From contig NC_133770.1 in the NCBI RefSeq assembly GCF_003597395.2, positions 87,517,013 through 87,581,012 on the forward strand: 64,000 nt of DNA. The letters run 5' to 3'. How positions within the stretch are numbered: the first letter of the stretch is position 1; each line of letters begins with the position of its first letter. The notes beneath the pieces are model-generated. The model was not told the DNA's origin and ran no database searches. It saw only the letters and a list, made by a program, of their open reading frames with translations. Source of the DNA: Chelonoidis abingdonii. Taxonomy: Eukaryota; Chordata; Testudines; Testudinidae. The position numbers and the translations under genes were made by a program. This document shows, piece after piece, positions 36,128-47,477 of the stretch.

Positions 36128-37048
36128 AAGTGCAAGCCCTGGATAGATGGATATTTAAGGAATTAGATCTCTATACTGAGAATTATGTCCTTAAAGTTTG
36201 TAAGTTAAGACAGGTCACCAGAAGGTAACACCCCAGTTCAGCAGGGGATAGAGGACACTTTTCTCCCTGGCTGATCATTGTGTATTCTCTCTCACAATTC
36301 AAGTCCATTGCATTACGGACCCTAAATGAAGAAATTGTGAATTCACATAAGAAAAGATCTGCAGGAATAAACAAAAACAACAGGGCAGGAGTGTCATTTT
36401 GCCAGTAAAGACAATGGATTTTTGTGCTCTAACTAGGTGTACTGAGGCATACTGGGGATCTATCTTTCACTGAGGAGAAAAACTGTCAGTGCATTCTGTA
36501 TTATGAAAGGAGAGTCACAGCCATCCTGGCTGGAAATCACTGCAAAGAGGTTGAGAGAGCTAAATTTCATTGGGCAAGACAGTATCTTATTAAGTAAGTC
36601 TAGATTCTAGAAGACATGTTATGATTTTATTTTACATGTAACCATTTGTTTCCAATACTTTGACTTGCTATTTCTACTTCTCAAATCTCTATACTTTGTT
36701 AAATAAACTTTTACTTGTTTTCAAGTACATAAGTCCTGTGTGTTAAATGGAACAATGATCTGAAGGGAAACTGGTAAGATGATGTATACTACTTCTTTGG
36801 GAGCAGCAGATCTGTGAACTCTGTGTCTAGTGGATCAGGGGCTGGTTACTTCAGAGGGCTGACTCAGAGGGCTCAAGCACTGGAGTGTGCCTATCACTAA
36901 TCTGCAGTAGAGAGAGAGCCGGGGAGTGTTTTTGTTGCCCATGGTATAGAGCTGAAGAATGAAATTGTTTCTTTTGGTTGTCACTGTTTTAACATTGTAA
37001 CACTGTTTACTGTTTGCCCCTCAACATTGTAAATTGTTCATTACCCTT

Positions 37049-37769
37049 GTTTTAATAAGCCTCCATATTGTAACTCAAACTCCATTTTGAAATGCTCACT
37101 CCATTTTGCAAAACCTTGCTGTAACCTTATTAGTTTAGTTTAGATGTGTGAATGATGTATGCATGAATAATGGAATCAGACTCCAGCCCCAGCCTGTCCT
37201 GATAAAGTTAAGTGCAAACACCAATGGCTGAAGATGCAGACAACAGCCCTGACAAAGTAAGAAGAGTCCACCCTTAAAGAAAAGAACAAAGGTACAATTA
37301 AAGCAAGATCAAAGTCAGGTCTAAGGCTGAAAGTCACGTCTGCAATTGACAGGTGATCAATCACACACCACCCAGAAGCAGCGTGACACAGCAAGACCTA
37401 TAGACTCTTGATGCAAACTAAAAGCCTATTAATAAGATGGGTGAGATGGAAGACTTTGGGTAACAGTCTGCTGCCAACATCGAAGGGCAGTGGTGCATGC
37501 CCGACAGAGACCCAGCTCTTCCTCGGGCCTGGCTTTCCTGGCCAGTTAGCTGCCACGAGCTACGCATCCAAGCTGCGAAATCAAGCCATGGACTCAAGCT
37601 ATGTTCAGGACTGGTAACTATCCAGCAGCTGCAGAACATTTGGGGGTGTGTGTATGTGTGTGCAGGTATTAGTATTAGCTATTGGTTATAGATCAAACTG
37701 TTATCATAATAAATGTGGCATCTTGCCTTGTCCCCTGAAATGATCCTGTGTAGTTTTAGCTGCATAACA
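37049..37769 (+). mobile_element. LTR-like block, possible solo LTR
   Basis: It is bounded by TG (TGTTTTAATAAGCC) and CA (..GCATAACA). AATAAA lies at 37708-37713, about 56 bp before the end. TGGCTGGGGGGTAGG starts one base after the CA, in the position of a tRNA primer-binding site. I see no target duplication and no gag or pol after it. The left border is uncertain. The upstream 36600-36960 stretch, with GTTAAATAAACTTTTACTTG, resembles 60290 and may be a related remnant. Confidence 0.45.
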
Positions 37770-38784
37770 GTGGCTGGGGGGTAGGAGAGCTAACTCCCAG
37801 CAAGAACAGACAAAGCTTCCTCAAACTTATAAGGGCAAGTGGTAGTAAGGTGCCTCACTAACCCAGGAAGTGTCACTTATATACAAGCATCCTGGTCATC
37901 AGCTAAATCACACACACATTTCATGAGGAACTCAGGCTACAGGAGCCTATCTTATATGTTTGAAAAGCTGGATTTCATCGAAATAGAGGGGAGTACATTA
38001 CAAGGTAAAGAGAGCACCGGTATATTCAGGTGACTATGAATACCACATGAAAAGACATTCAAATAAAGACAAAAAAGCAGGTGGTAAATACCCTTCTAGG
38101 TTTTGGATTTCAGCACACGTCATACAAACAATGGATCAAACACATTCTGTCAAGAGGGACTCTGCACTTCAGAATCTGTATAACATTTTGATATATATGG
38201 GATCTTATTATCGGATAGAAAACAGAATCAGTAGACATGATAACAGGTCTGGAAAGCATTAAAGAGACACACAAACTACCCAGAAAGAGAGGCAACAGGA
38301 AACTCTAATGCGTCAGCGTCAATTAAACAATACTGTGTAAAGGAGAGCAGGTAAAGGCTGAAAAGGTTTTCATTGACCACTTAATGAGCAAAGGTGAAAA
38401 AATAGATGCCGATATGGGTTTAGGTAAAAACAAAGGGTTAGATCCTTTGCTGGGGTACATCAGTGTAATTTCATTAAAGTCAATGGAACTACACTGATTT
38501 ACATGAACTAAGAATTGGACCGAACATAAATTAATCACATTTGGCCTGATCTTGCAGGCTTTCCGTACGCAAAACTCTTCATTCATGGAAATGGGAGCTT
38601 TGACTGCACAAGGATTGCAGGACTGGGCTTCACTTTTATCAAGCGAGTGTGTTTAAACTCTTCACCATTCCCAGTGAACGTTATATACTCTATCCCTGGT
38701 TCCACTATAAACAGGGTAACTTTCCAAGCTCCCCTTCAAGAATTCTAGTTTCTAAGCTATTATCTCCCCTCTCCTTTCACTTAC

Positions 38785-39024
38785 CTTCTTCAACTCCTCC
38801 TGAACATTTTTGCCATTTTCTTCTGAGGACAAACTTTCCTTCTGGGTCTCCGATTCAGTTCTAGGCTCTGACTCCTGCTCTTCATCAGAAGAAGTTTCCT
38901 TGTCACTCATTTTAGCAGCTAGTTCAAATAACTCAGATTTAAGCTTTTCTTCAACAAGGTCTGTCTGGATTTTATGGTGTTGATCCTCACTGCTTATATC
39001 AGCTTCTGATAAATCCTCAGAAAT
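38785..39024 (-). CDS. MYRIP: MYRIP coding exon, acidic region (80 codons)
   Basis: The acceptor CATTGTAG precedes ISEDLSEADISSED. It continues through KLKSELFELAAKMSDKET and SSDEEQESEPRTESETQKES to NVQEELKK at the donor AAG|GTAAGTG. The DLSExDIS, ELAxKMSxKETSS.E and EQESEP.TES.xQKESLSSE blocks identify MYRIP. The Ser/Glu-rich stretch is probably disordered and holds many casein-kinase-like S-x-x-E sites (inference). Phase 0 at both ends. Residues 279-358 of the partial product. Confidence 0.96.
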
Positions 39025-39344
39025 CTACAATGAAAATCAAAATAGCAAAAAATTCAAATAAAGTGCAAAGAAAAGAAAATCAACAAGGTTTCTATAAAGG
39101 CTACATTTAAGTTCACAAATCATACAAATACACTTTACTCTGCAGGAAATCTAGAAAAATACCACAGTATGAATCTCTAGGCAGATAGATTTTTACTTCT
39201 TTGTAGAATATGCCCAGCATATTTACTTTCCGAAGACGATAATATTTCTCTTTTCTTCTCTTTTCCATATTACATGAAAAAAAAGCAACAGGTCCATAAA
39301 TAATTAGCTCCCTCTGCGCAAATAATAAAACTCTCTCATATTAT

Positions 39345-39545
39345 AGCACTCTTCATCAAAACACTGTACAAAGGAAACCCTACACCATCATCCTCAGAGT
39401 CATTTTACAGATGAGGAAACTAAGACAGAGAGGTGAAGTGGCTTGCACAAGGTCACATGTTCAGTGGCTGACTTCCAGTCCTGTCTCCTAGCCAGGTCCT
39501 CTGACTCCCAGCCTGGTGCACTATCCACGGGTCTACACTGCTTCT
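39345..39545 (-). repeat. MIR-type SINE
   Basis: CATTTTACAGATGAGGAAAC, then TAAGACAGAGAGGTGAAGTG and CTTGCACAAGGTCACA is the reverse complement of the MIR core (CTTGGGCAAGT..CCTCATCTGTAAAATG). It continues into CTGTCTCC..CTGACTCCCAG. MIR is an old tRNA-derived SINE present in amniotes. Confidence 0.82.
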
Positions 39546-39873
39546 TTAAGAATTATTGGAAACAAGTTCAACCTTTAGATGCATGTTTTGTTAGAGTTTG
39601 ATCCTGAAAGGTGCAGAGCACTCATAGTTCCAGTTAGTTACAACGGCAGTCTTGGTGCTTAGCACCTGTTAGGATAAGGCCTTAAGTCTGGGGACAAAAT
39701 GGAAAAAGGAGAAATCCCCTTATGTAGTTATACATACTTCTGCTAGGATGTCTGCCCCACATTTTACAAAATGGAGACACTTCTAAGCACTGAAAGCTAT
39801 TATTAAAAAATGGAACTTTTCATCTCTTCCAGTAGGGATAAGAAGAAATATCAGATCACAATTCCCCAGTACT

Positions 39874-40152
39874 AAGGATCCATCTACACTTCAAGCTGAG
39901 GTGTGATTCCCAACATGAGGAGATATACTTGTGCTAGCTCTCATCCGGCTAGTGCACTAAAAATAGCGGTGAATGGGCTAGCTGCCCCAAGCATGTACCC
40001 ATCCAACATACTCCAGTTGCTAGCCCCTCCCATGGTTTGTGATGCCACGGCTATGTTCTGTTTTTAGTGCACTAGTTCTATCAGAGCTAACCCAAGTATG
40101 TCTTCTGGAGCTGGGAATCACACTCCTAGCTCAAATTGTAGACATAGTCTAA
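39874..40152. repeat. Foldback DNA element
   Basis: The left arm (TCTACACTTCAAGCTGAGG, then TGTGATTCCCA) pairs with the right arm (TGGGAATCACACTCCTAGCT, then CAAATTGTAGA). Inner words also pair (GCTAGTGCACTAAAAA and TTTTTAGTGCACTAGT). Arms of about 70 bp or more. No clear duplication. Confidence 0.65.
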
Positions 40153-41499
40153 GTGTCAGGAATTCTTTGAAAAAGAACAGTCATGATCTAAATGTCTGGG
40201 GAGAGAAGACAAAGAACGCAGATTCTAATCCACAAGCAGCAACTGCACAGCACTTGGCATAAGTAGATGATTGATGGCAACTCTAAGAAAGGAAATAATA
40301 TAGATTATGAAACTAAGAAAACCAAGCTAGGCAATCTTATTTACCTGGTGCTCTCCCACTGACAGGACTGGAGAATGCCAGGGAGATTAACAATCTGTAT
40401 TCTTCATTTCCATTCATAAGAAACAGAATAGTAGATTTGTTTTGTGCAGCTAGTTTGTCTGCACTCCCAAATGCAGTATTCCCTGGATGTATCTACCACT
40501 TGGAAATCTAAAAACTATGGTAATTTTGACATTTCCCTCATAACTTGACCAGTTATGCTTTGTCACTCATGATGGAAATCTTATTTTTCTATGGAGCTCT
40601 TTCACAATTTTGTACCTGCCATTATTTGTGAGCACAAATTAGATCAAGCAGCTCTCTAACTACTAATGCAAATCAGGCAGCTGGACATTTAAATGTTATA
40701 ATTTGCACCCACAAAACTGGAGGTTGTTTCTGAAAATTAGGATCAGGGTACCACTGTTGCTGCAAAAATGGCTGCCACAATAGAAGGGGACTCCATTTGG
40801 ATTTAATGGATTTACATTAATTTTTCCCCAAAGCACTAATTTTTGCACAGTGAATAGTTTTCTCATCACTTGAGCTTCCAAATTGTTCTGAACAAGATGC
40901 AAATGTTTCCACTCTATCTTTACAATGTTACAACAGAACTTTCAGTATGTTTAAAAAACTTTTCTTCCAACCCTTTAATTCAAATTCCTTCTCCTCTCCC
41001 TGATCCGAAGACTTACACAGCACTTGCTCTAATGGCACCTCTTAGGAAAATGTCAACAGGAAGGGTGAACGATACAGAAATTGTGCAGAAATATTTTGCA
41101 TGTTTGTCAATAGATTTGCAATGGAAGGCGTAGACTCATATTGTCTCAACAATCAGAGTTTGTTGCTGAATTCCTGAATTTGAAGCTCGGAATAGTGACA
41201 GATATAATTAATTTGGGGCTAGGCAGTGTGGTGAATCATTGCACTAATATTTCAAGTATGCAGATCTCTTTTCAAACACTGGTTAAGAGCTGATGTGAGA
41301 CATCGGTGGTCTCCATGTACATAGAGACTGGAGAATTTTGTATTACAAAGCCATCACAGGATTCTCCACAATCTAATCAAGAAAGGCCAAAACTGAAATT
41401 TCACAAGGTACTGCCTGTTAGGACTGAGGCACAGTGGCAAAGCAGGTCTGAGGGAGGATTTCAAACTAAGACTTAACTTAAGACTGCGAGTCTTTCATT

Positions 41500-42055
41500 G
41501 AGATCACAGAAGTCACGGATTCTGTGAGTTTCTGGGACTGCCAGGACTTCTGCAGCGGATGGTGCGGGTGACCCGAGGGCTGCCCAAGCAGCTGCACTGG
41601 CTGCTGCTTGGGAGGCCCCAGGCAGCTGGTCCCAGTCGCTGCCCCAGAGCAGTTGCACGGTCCCGGACTGTCCCCCACCCCCAAGCAGCAGCGATGGGTG
41701 CCTGGGCCACCCTCCTCAACAGCAGCACCCCGGGCCACACCCCTCTTTCCCCCCAAGCAGCAGCGGCGCCAGGGATCCAGGCTGCCCTCCCTTGAAGCAG
41801 CAGTGCTGGCGCGCTGGGCTGCCACCCCACAGCAGCAGTGGTGGCGTGCCGGAGTCCCCTCTCTCCCAGTGCAGCAGCACTGTCTGCTGGAGTGCACCCT
41901 CCCCAGCACCTGGAGCACCCTGGACCCCCCCAGAGCACCTAAGATTTAGTCAGGGATATTTATAGTATAAGTCATGGACAGGTCACAGGCGTGAATTTTT
42001 GTTTATTGGCTGTGACCTGTCCATGACCTTTACTAAAAATATCTGTGACTAAATC
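41500..42055. mobile_element. Truncated copy of the 46831-47341 hAT family
   Basis: It has AGAAGTCACGGATTCTGTGA on the left, and AGTCATGGACAGGTCACAG and TGACCTTTACTAAAAAT on the right, as in the complete copy at 46831-47341. The TAAGGCTA terminus is missing. Near the right end, TCATGGACAGGTCACAG (41972-41988) faces its exact inverse (42010-42026). The GC-rich middle yields long ORFs on both strands that are compositional. Confidence 0.65.
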
Positions 42056-42520
42056 ATATACTATCCCAGCACAAGCCAGTGCTATTAAATCCTAATATTC
42101 AGGGGCACCAAATTCACAAATTAGTTTAAAGAATCCATATTGAGGTTGACTGGACCACATGTCCTCTTGATACTGAAAATACTACACCAGCCTTTCAAAT
42201 CAAGAACTGCAGCACTTAAAACACTTGCTCTCTAAAGACCTGATCCAAAGTCCATTGAAATTAGTGGGAGTCTTTCTAGGGACTCCCATGTGCATTGCAT
42301 CAGGGCCTAGCAGAGCAATTCAACCAACTAGCCCACAGGGGTATTGTCTTCATTAGGGAGATAAAAGGGTGTGTGTAAGTTGAGCTGTCTAACTTGTTTT
42401 CACTAGAATTTACTTCCTGTCAGCTGACTTCACTTAAGGACACCTTTTTCCCCCCTAGTGAAGATACAACCTCAGAGGATTGAGTTTGTTGAGATCATGG
42501 ATGTAGCTATGCTTGCTGTG

Positions 42521-42631
42521 TAGGGTTGCCAATTTTTCCTGGAGATTTAATCACATCACATAATCTTTAATTAAAGATTAATCTTTAATTCATGGAGACT
42601 CCAGGCCAATCCTGGAGGGTTGGCAACCCTA
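42521..42631. mobile_element. 111-bp MITE with TAGGGTTGCCAA ends
   Basis: It begins TAGGGTTGCCAATTTTTCCT and ends GGAGGGTTGGCAACCCTA. The centre is a palindromic TAATCTTTAATTAAAGATTA. Flanks (TGCTGTG / TGCAGTG) suggest a target duplication, not decisively. The termini are hAT-like. Confidence 0.65.
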
Positions 42632-42910
42632 TGCAGTGCCATCCTTCCCCTGCCCAGACTGCTGCTTTCTTGTGAGTAGCCGCCTGAGTATTTATATTTG
42701 TGTCAATGCCAGAGGAATTATGGTCCAATGTTGTACACTGGGGTCACTCTGTTGTTTGTAGACTTCTTGGCTGTAACACTGAGCTTTTAACACAGTTACA
42801 GTGAAAGTTTTGCGATGGCATGATGCATTTTTCTGTTTTTTTGTTTGTTTTTTTTTTAAATCAACTGAATTCTTAGGGCAGGTCACTTTGAGGGCCTTGT
42901 CAACATTAAC

Positions 42911-43531
42911 CAGGGCCAGTGCTTCCAATAGGCAACCCTACGCAGTCACCTAGGGTGCCAGGATTTGGGGGAGTGGCATTTTGTGCGCTCCCCACGGGGT
43001 GCATAGCAGCTTCCGGTTCTGCTCCTGTCGCGCTGCCGAAGAAGGACCTTCTGCCGACGTGCCACGGAAAACAGCGGCAGGCAATTGAGCAGCTCAGTGA
43101 CTGCCGCTGTCGCCTGCGGCATTTCGGCAGAGGGTCCTTCTTTGGCGGCAGCTCACCCCTGCCCCACCTCCTCCCCGAGCACGCTGTGGCTGCTTCACTT
43201 CTCCTGCCTCCCAGGCTTGCAGTGCAATCAGCTTAGGCGCCACAAGCCTGGGAGGCGGGAGAAGTGAAGCAGCCGTGGTGTGCTCGGGGAGGAGGCGGAG
43301 CAGGGGTGAGCTTGGGCGGGGCATTCCCCTGCATGCTGCTCCCCCCCCTTACTTGCTGCAGGCAGCCCTCCCTGCGCTTCTCTGCCCCAGCTCCCTCCGC
43401 CTAAATGCTAGCGGCGACCCGGGGCGGCCGAAGATCCAGCTGCCACGGTCGCTGCGGAAGAAAATGGCACCCCCCAAATCCCAGGGCCCTAGGCAACTGC
43501 CTAGTCACCTAAATGGGTTGCACCGGCCCTG
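42911..43531. mobile_element. hAT-like element containing two nested hairpins
   Basis: Left end CAGGGCCAGTGC; the right end reverse-complements to CAGGGCCGGTGCAACC. The interior has a hairpin around 43040-43145 (GAAGGACC.TCTGCCGA arms, shared with 35860-36127). A longer one has 69-bp arms, 43151-43219 against 43243-43311. No matching 8-bp duplication is visible. ORFs 42919-43532 cross it and are artefacts. Confidence 0.7.
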
Positions 43532-43727
43532 ACTGAAGGTCACATGGAAAATGAGGGCCAATTATCTAAATGAGGGCAAAGACATTATATAAAATGTTCA
43601 CTTTACCGGTTACTTTTCAGTGTTTGTTCGCACTTAGAAGGACCATATTTCCAATAAATGAATCACAAGTGCCATCTAGTGGGGCTTGAAATTCAGAGCA
43701 CACACTGTATCCTGCCTTCATTTACAG

Positions 43728-44490
43728 CAGGGGTAGGTACCCTATGGCACGAGTACTGAAGGCGGCACGCAAGCTGATTTTCAGTGGCACTCACACTGTG
43801 TGGGTCCTGGCCACCAGTCCGGGGGAGTCTGCAGTTTAATTTAATTTTAAATGAAGCTTCTTAAACATTTTTAAAGACTTATTTACTTTACATACAACCC
43901 GGACCGGCGCTAGGGTTTTGAGCGCCCGAGGCAGACGGCAATTTCGCCGCCCCGCGTGCTGGTCCCGCGGCTCCGGTGGAGCTGGCGCAGTGGTGCCTGC
44001 GGAGGGTCCGGTGTGCCTGTGGGTGGTCCACCGGAGCTGCGCGAGCAGCCGACCGTCCGCAGGCATGACTGCGGCAGCTCCATCTGAGTCGCGGATCAGC
44101 GGACCGCCAGCAGACACCACTGTGGCAGCTCCACAGGAGCTGCCTGCTGCCCCCTCCAGCAGCGCCCTGACCCAGGGGACACCTTGGGCTGACGGCTGCC
44201 GCGGTGGCACCCTGACTTCCTCTCTGTCCTAGCAGCAGGGCTGCTCAACCATTTAAAAAAAATTTGGGGGCGCTTTTTGGTGCCCCCAAATCTCGGCACC
44301 CTAGGCAACCGCCTAGTCCGCCTAAATGGTTGCACCGGCCCTGCATACAATAAAAGTTTAGTTATATATTATAGACTTATAGTAAGAGACCTTCTAAAAA
44401 CATTAAAATTTTTACTGGCACGCGAAACCTTACATGTGAGTGAATAAATGAAGACCCGGCACACCACTTCTGAAAGGTTGCTGACCCCTG
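43728..44490. mobile_element. hAT element (family of 2555-2867) interrupted by another hAT
   Basis: The left end CAGGGGTAGGTACCCTATGG and right end GGTTGCTGACCCCTG match the copy at 2555. The flanks ATTTACAG (43720-43727) and ATTTATAG (44491-44498) are an 8-bp duplication with one mismatch. The body is split by the insertion at 43899-44343 and resumes at ATAAAAGTTTAGTTATATAT. Confidence 0.88.
43899..44343. mobile_element. hAT-like element nested in another hAT
   Basis: Left end CCGGACCGGCGCTAGG; the right end reverse-complements to CAGGGCCGGTGCAACC. It is flanked by CATACAAC (43891-43898) and CATACAAT (44344-44351), the host element's own sequence duplicated, so the insertion order is clear. 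The GC-rich interior has repeated GGTCCGCTG words. Related to 42911-43531 by its right end. Confidence 0.82.
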
Positions 44491-45777
44491 ATTTATAGCT
44501 TTGTCAAGCTAGCATAGAACTATATGACAAGATTTTAATTAATGGATAATTCCATTTTATAAGAGCAGTAGCTGACCTCATAATGAAATTAGGTCAAATA
44601 AATCTAAAGCAATCAAGGTACTGTAGTTTTCATCATACAAGGTTCCCAATGGAATTAAACACCGTTATTATTCCCCTCAAAATATAAAGTGAAGTTAAGG
44701 TTGAAGATTCATATAAGTGGTTTGAGTGTATACAATTTTTCAAGACTATTAGTTAAAAATAGAATTAGAACCCAGACGTAAGGTTGTACTTCCCAACCAA
44801 GACAGCCAAATTATCTTAAGTCTGCTCTGTAGAGATACTAGCCTACCATATTACTTCCTCTGCTGTTAGGCTATTGGAAATGTGGTCAACAGTACACAGA
44901 TTTCATCATTTGTTTCATACTAATTTCTAATACCAAGTATGATGATTTCTCATGCACAAACTTTTGTTTTTTGCATGCAAGTGCACCAGTGTCATGATTT
45001 GTGCACATAAGCATTGTGCACAGCTGGGAGAGACCAGCAAAGCAGGTCCTGGTTTTGTTTTTTTCTCCCATGAAGTGGCAAAAAAAATTAAACGTGAGAA
45101 GACTTTTTGAACTGTGGTGAACCTTATTTTTAGGGTCTGGTTTCCAGACTAACAGTAGTTTCTTCAGCTAATTCAGTTCTGATTTTATCACACAAATTCT
45201 GGCTTACTAATTTGAAAGCTGATATAGGATTTTAAAATGGATTTTAGAGAACCAGTGTGGAGATGAGAATCAGTCTTGTAATGGGAACTCAACTCAGTTG
45301 CAACCTTAATCATGAAATGACTGCAGTTGTTCCATCATTCCTCTGCTCACAATATTACTGCTTCATAAACTCAGAATTGTGTGGCTCCTAAGAACAGAGA
45401 TATAAAAAGGTCAATTTTTCTTTTCAGTGTAACTGATGGGATAGCAAGGTGGATTATGACCTTATGATATTTTACAATTAGGAAAAAAACCCGACTTTTT
45501 GAACTGAGAATCAAATCTTATTCCATGATGCAGGTAATAATGGTCAATAAATCAATATCTATTATTATACCATGAAAGGACAGGAAAAAGCAGCATTTCT
45601 TCATTGTTATGTGGATCTGATCAGCTATTTAGTTTCTGATTTTCAGACAACTATTTTTGAGAAGGAGAGCACTGTCTATGGCTTCAATAACACTTCTCTT
45701 TATAATACCAGCACATGAAAACTCATTACTGATGTAAACCTCTCAAAACAAAGCTAGAAGCTGTACACCCCAATCTC

Positions 45778-45960
45778 CTTCAATTTATGCTCTGCAGTTT
45801 CTGAAGTGTTTATGTTAGATGGCTCTTCAGCTTCAGACTCAATCACTTCATTGGTATCAGTGCATCCCTTTTGGGATTGTACAGATTTCTGAAATTCCTC
45901 TAATCTCATTTTTTAAGCAATATAGACTAAATCTGGTTCATTTTTCTTCATACTGTAACT
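45778..45960 (-). pseudogene. Short coding-like remnant, unidentified
   Basis: On minus, from about 45915 down to 45765, an open stretch reads MRLEEFQKSVQSQKGCTDTN, then VIESEAEEPSNINTSETAEH and KLKEIGVYSF before a stop. Its polar, acidic character could fit the N-terminal region of a hAT/ZMYM-type transposase-derived protein, or an old exon. I cannot name it and see no splice sites that would join it to MYRIP. Confidence 0.22.
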
Positions 45961-46573
45961 CAGATCCCAAGTCCCCTGAATTATTTTTATTGCCCCCCAC
46001 TAGATTTTTTCAATCCCAGCAATGTCCTCCATAAAAATGTTTTATTATAATTGCACTCGCCATGCTCCACTTGATCAGACGCTCTCTAGTGCCAGGGATT
46101 TGAGTAACTCTTTTCCGAGAGCATGAACCACATTTATGAGAAATAAGCCAAACATATGCAAATTATTTTGCATTTCTTTACTCACTTCCTCTACATTTTG
46201 TTTGTCTCCCTCATTTTTATTGCAAACAAATATTACTACACCAGGGTGATTTGGGGCCAGATTCTGCATCTGCCTGCATTGGTGTGCTGGGGGTGGGAAG
46301 GCACTACAAGCCCTTCCTTGCCTTGCACTCCTGTATAGAGGACGAACCAGAACCCCACATTTTGCACTCTGTAAGCAGCACTGGTACAGGGACAAGGGAC
46401 ATGGAAAGGACAATGATTTTCTGCACTGGCTGGATATCTGAAGCACATATTGCACCCTAATAAAGAGTACAGCCCAGGGTCCCCAGAGGTTTGCAGGCAA
46501 AACGTCTCCAGGAATGGTCAGCGGTGCTCAGTGACTTTAAAGATTCCATTGACACTTACATACAGGGCCTTAA

Positions 46574-46594
46574 AACACACACACACACACACAC
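46574..46594. repeat. (CA)n microsatellite
   Basis: About ten uninterrupted CA repeats. Confidence 0.9.
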
Positions 46595-46625
46595 GTAAAA
46601 CAAGTAATGGGAAGAAGATAACATT

Positions 46626-46795
46626 CATAGATTCAAAGGCCAGAAGGGGTCACTGTGATAATATAGTCTAACAGGGGCCAGAGAACTTCCCCAAATTATT
46701 CCTACAGCAGATCTTTTAGAAAAACATCCAATCTTGATTTTAAAGTTTTCAGTGATGGAGAATGCACCATGACTCTTGAGAAGTTCAGTGTGATA
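46626..46795 (-). mobile_element. CR1 3'-end fragment
   Basis: ATAGATTCAAAGGCCAGAAG followed by GGGTC..CATCCAATCTTGATTTTAAA matches the 3' ends at 25517 and 49105; 5'-truncated. Confidence 0.8.
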
Positions 46796-46830
46796 TAATT
46801 CGGGTTAAATGACTAGGGCATGGCTATAAT

Positions 46831-47341
46831 TAAGGCTACAACTATGTCACGAAAGTCACGGAATCCATGACTTCTAGAGACCTCAATGACATTTTCTGCT
46901 TCATATGGTTGGAGCTGTCAGCCAGTGGGGGTCCCAGAGCTCTGAATTGCCATAGGCAGGGGTCCCCCGCAGCTCCCAGCTGCCAGCCCTAGAGCTCCGA
47001 GACGTGAAGGAGACCTCTGCAGCTCCGAGACGTGGTGGGATGCTGCAGCTCTTAGCTGCCAGCCCTGCAGCTCCCAGCCGCAGTGGGTGGCCTCTGCAGC
47101 TCCCAGCCTCCAGCCCTGAAGCTCTGAGCCTCCATGTAGCTCCCAGCCGCCATGGGCAGTGGGGGGACCCCGCAGCTCCCAACCACTGTGAGCAGCAGCC
47201 GTGGTGGGTGCTGGACCCCCCACTTGCCATTTTGTCACAATTCTTTTTAGTAAAAGTCATGGACAGGTCACAGGTTTCTGTGAATTTTTGTTTATTGTCC
47301 GTGACCTTTACTATAAAAAACGTGACAAAATCTTAGCCTTA
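46831..47341. mobile_element. 511-bp hAT-like element with perfect 8-bp duplication
   Basis: The ends are TAAGGCTACAACTATGTCACG and (right, reverse-complemented) TAAGGCTAAGATTTTGTCACG. They are flanked by GCTATAAT on both sides (46823-46830 and 47342-47349). The interior carries a GC-rich imperfect repeat of AGCTCCCAGCYGCCA type at about 46920-47190, and AGTCATGGACAGGTCACAG near the right end. Related copy at 41500-42055. Confidence 0.85.
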
Positions 47342-47477
47342 GCTATAATGTCCCAGTAAAGAATGCCTATGTCTGTCAATCGTGCAAAGGAACAGAGTAG
47401 ACACAGAACATGTCTGCAAGACATACTTCAGTAGTTAACTAATATTATAAACCTCTTGGGACACTGAGCTCTGAGCA

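Larger units (their letters stand above)
16769..38784 (-). other. MYRIP intron, about 22 kb
   Basis: Donor AAG|GTAAGTG at 38784, acceptor ACAG at 16769. Repeats listed separately: 18658-19249, 21830-21965, 22667-22973, 25517-26735, 28142-28486, 30145-30284, 30526-32018, 35860-36127, 37049-37769. A possible decayed retrocopy lies at 23040-24640. Foldback fragments occur near 17420-17520, 17565-17790, 20890-21070, 29660-29830, 33665-33790, 34170-34480 and 38430-38640. A GC-richer unclassified stretch at 24660-25515 reads like transposon or LTR debris. No alternative exon is convincing. Confidence 0.7.

Noticed and set aside
35625..36228. ORFs of 141 and 148 codons on opposite strands
   Set aside because: They mirror each other through a perfect foldback element, so there is no gene.
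41478..41949. Long overlapping ORFs on both strands (up to 146 codons)
   Set aside because: They arise from the GC-rich middle of a hAT element; the products are low-complexity and open on both strands.
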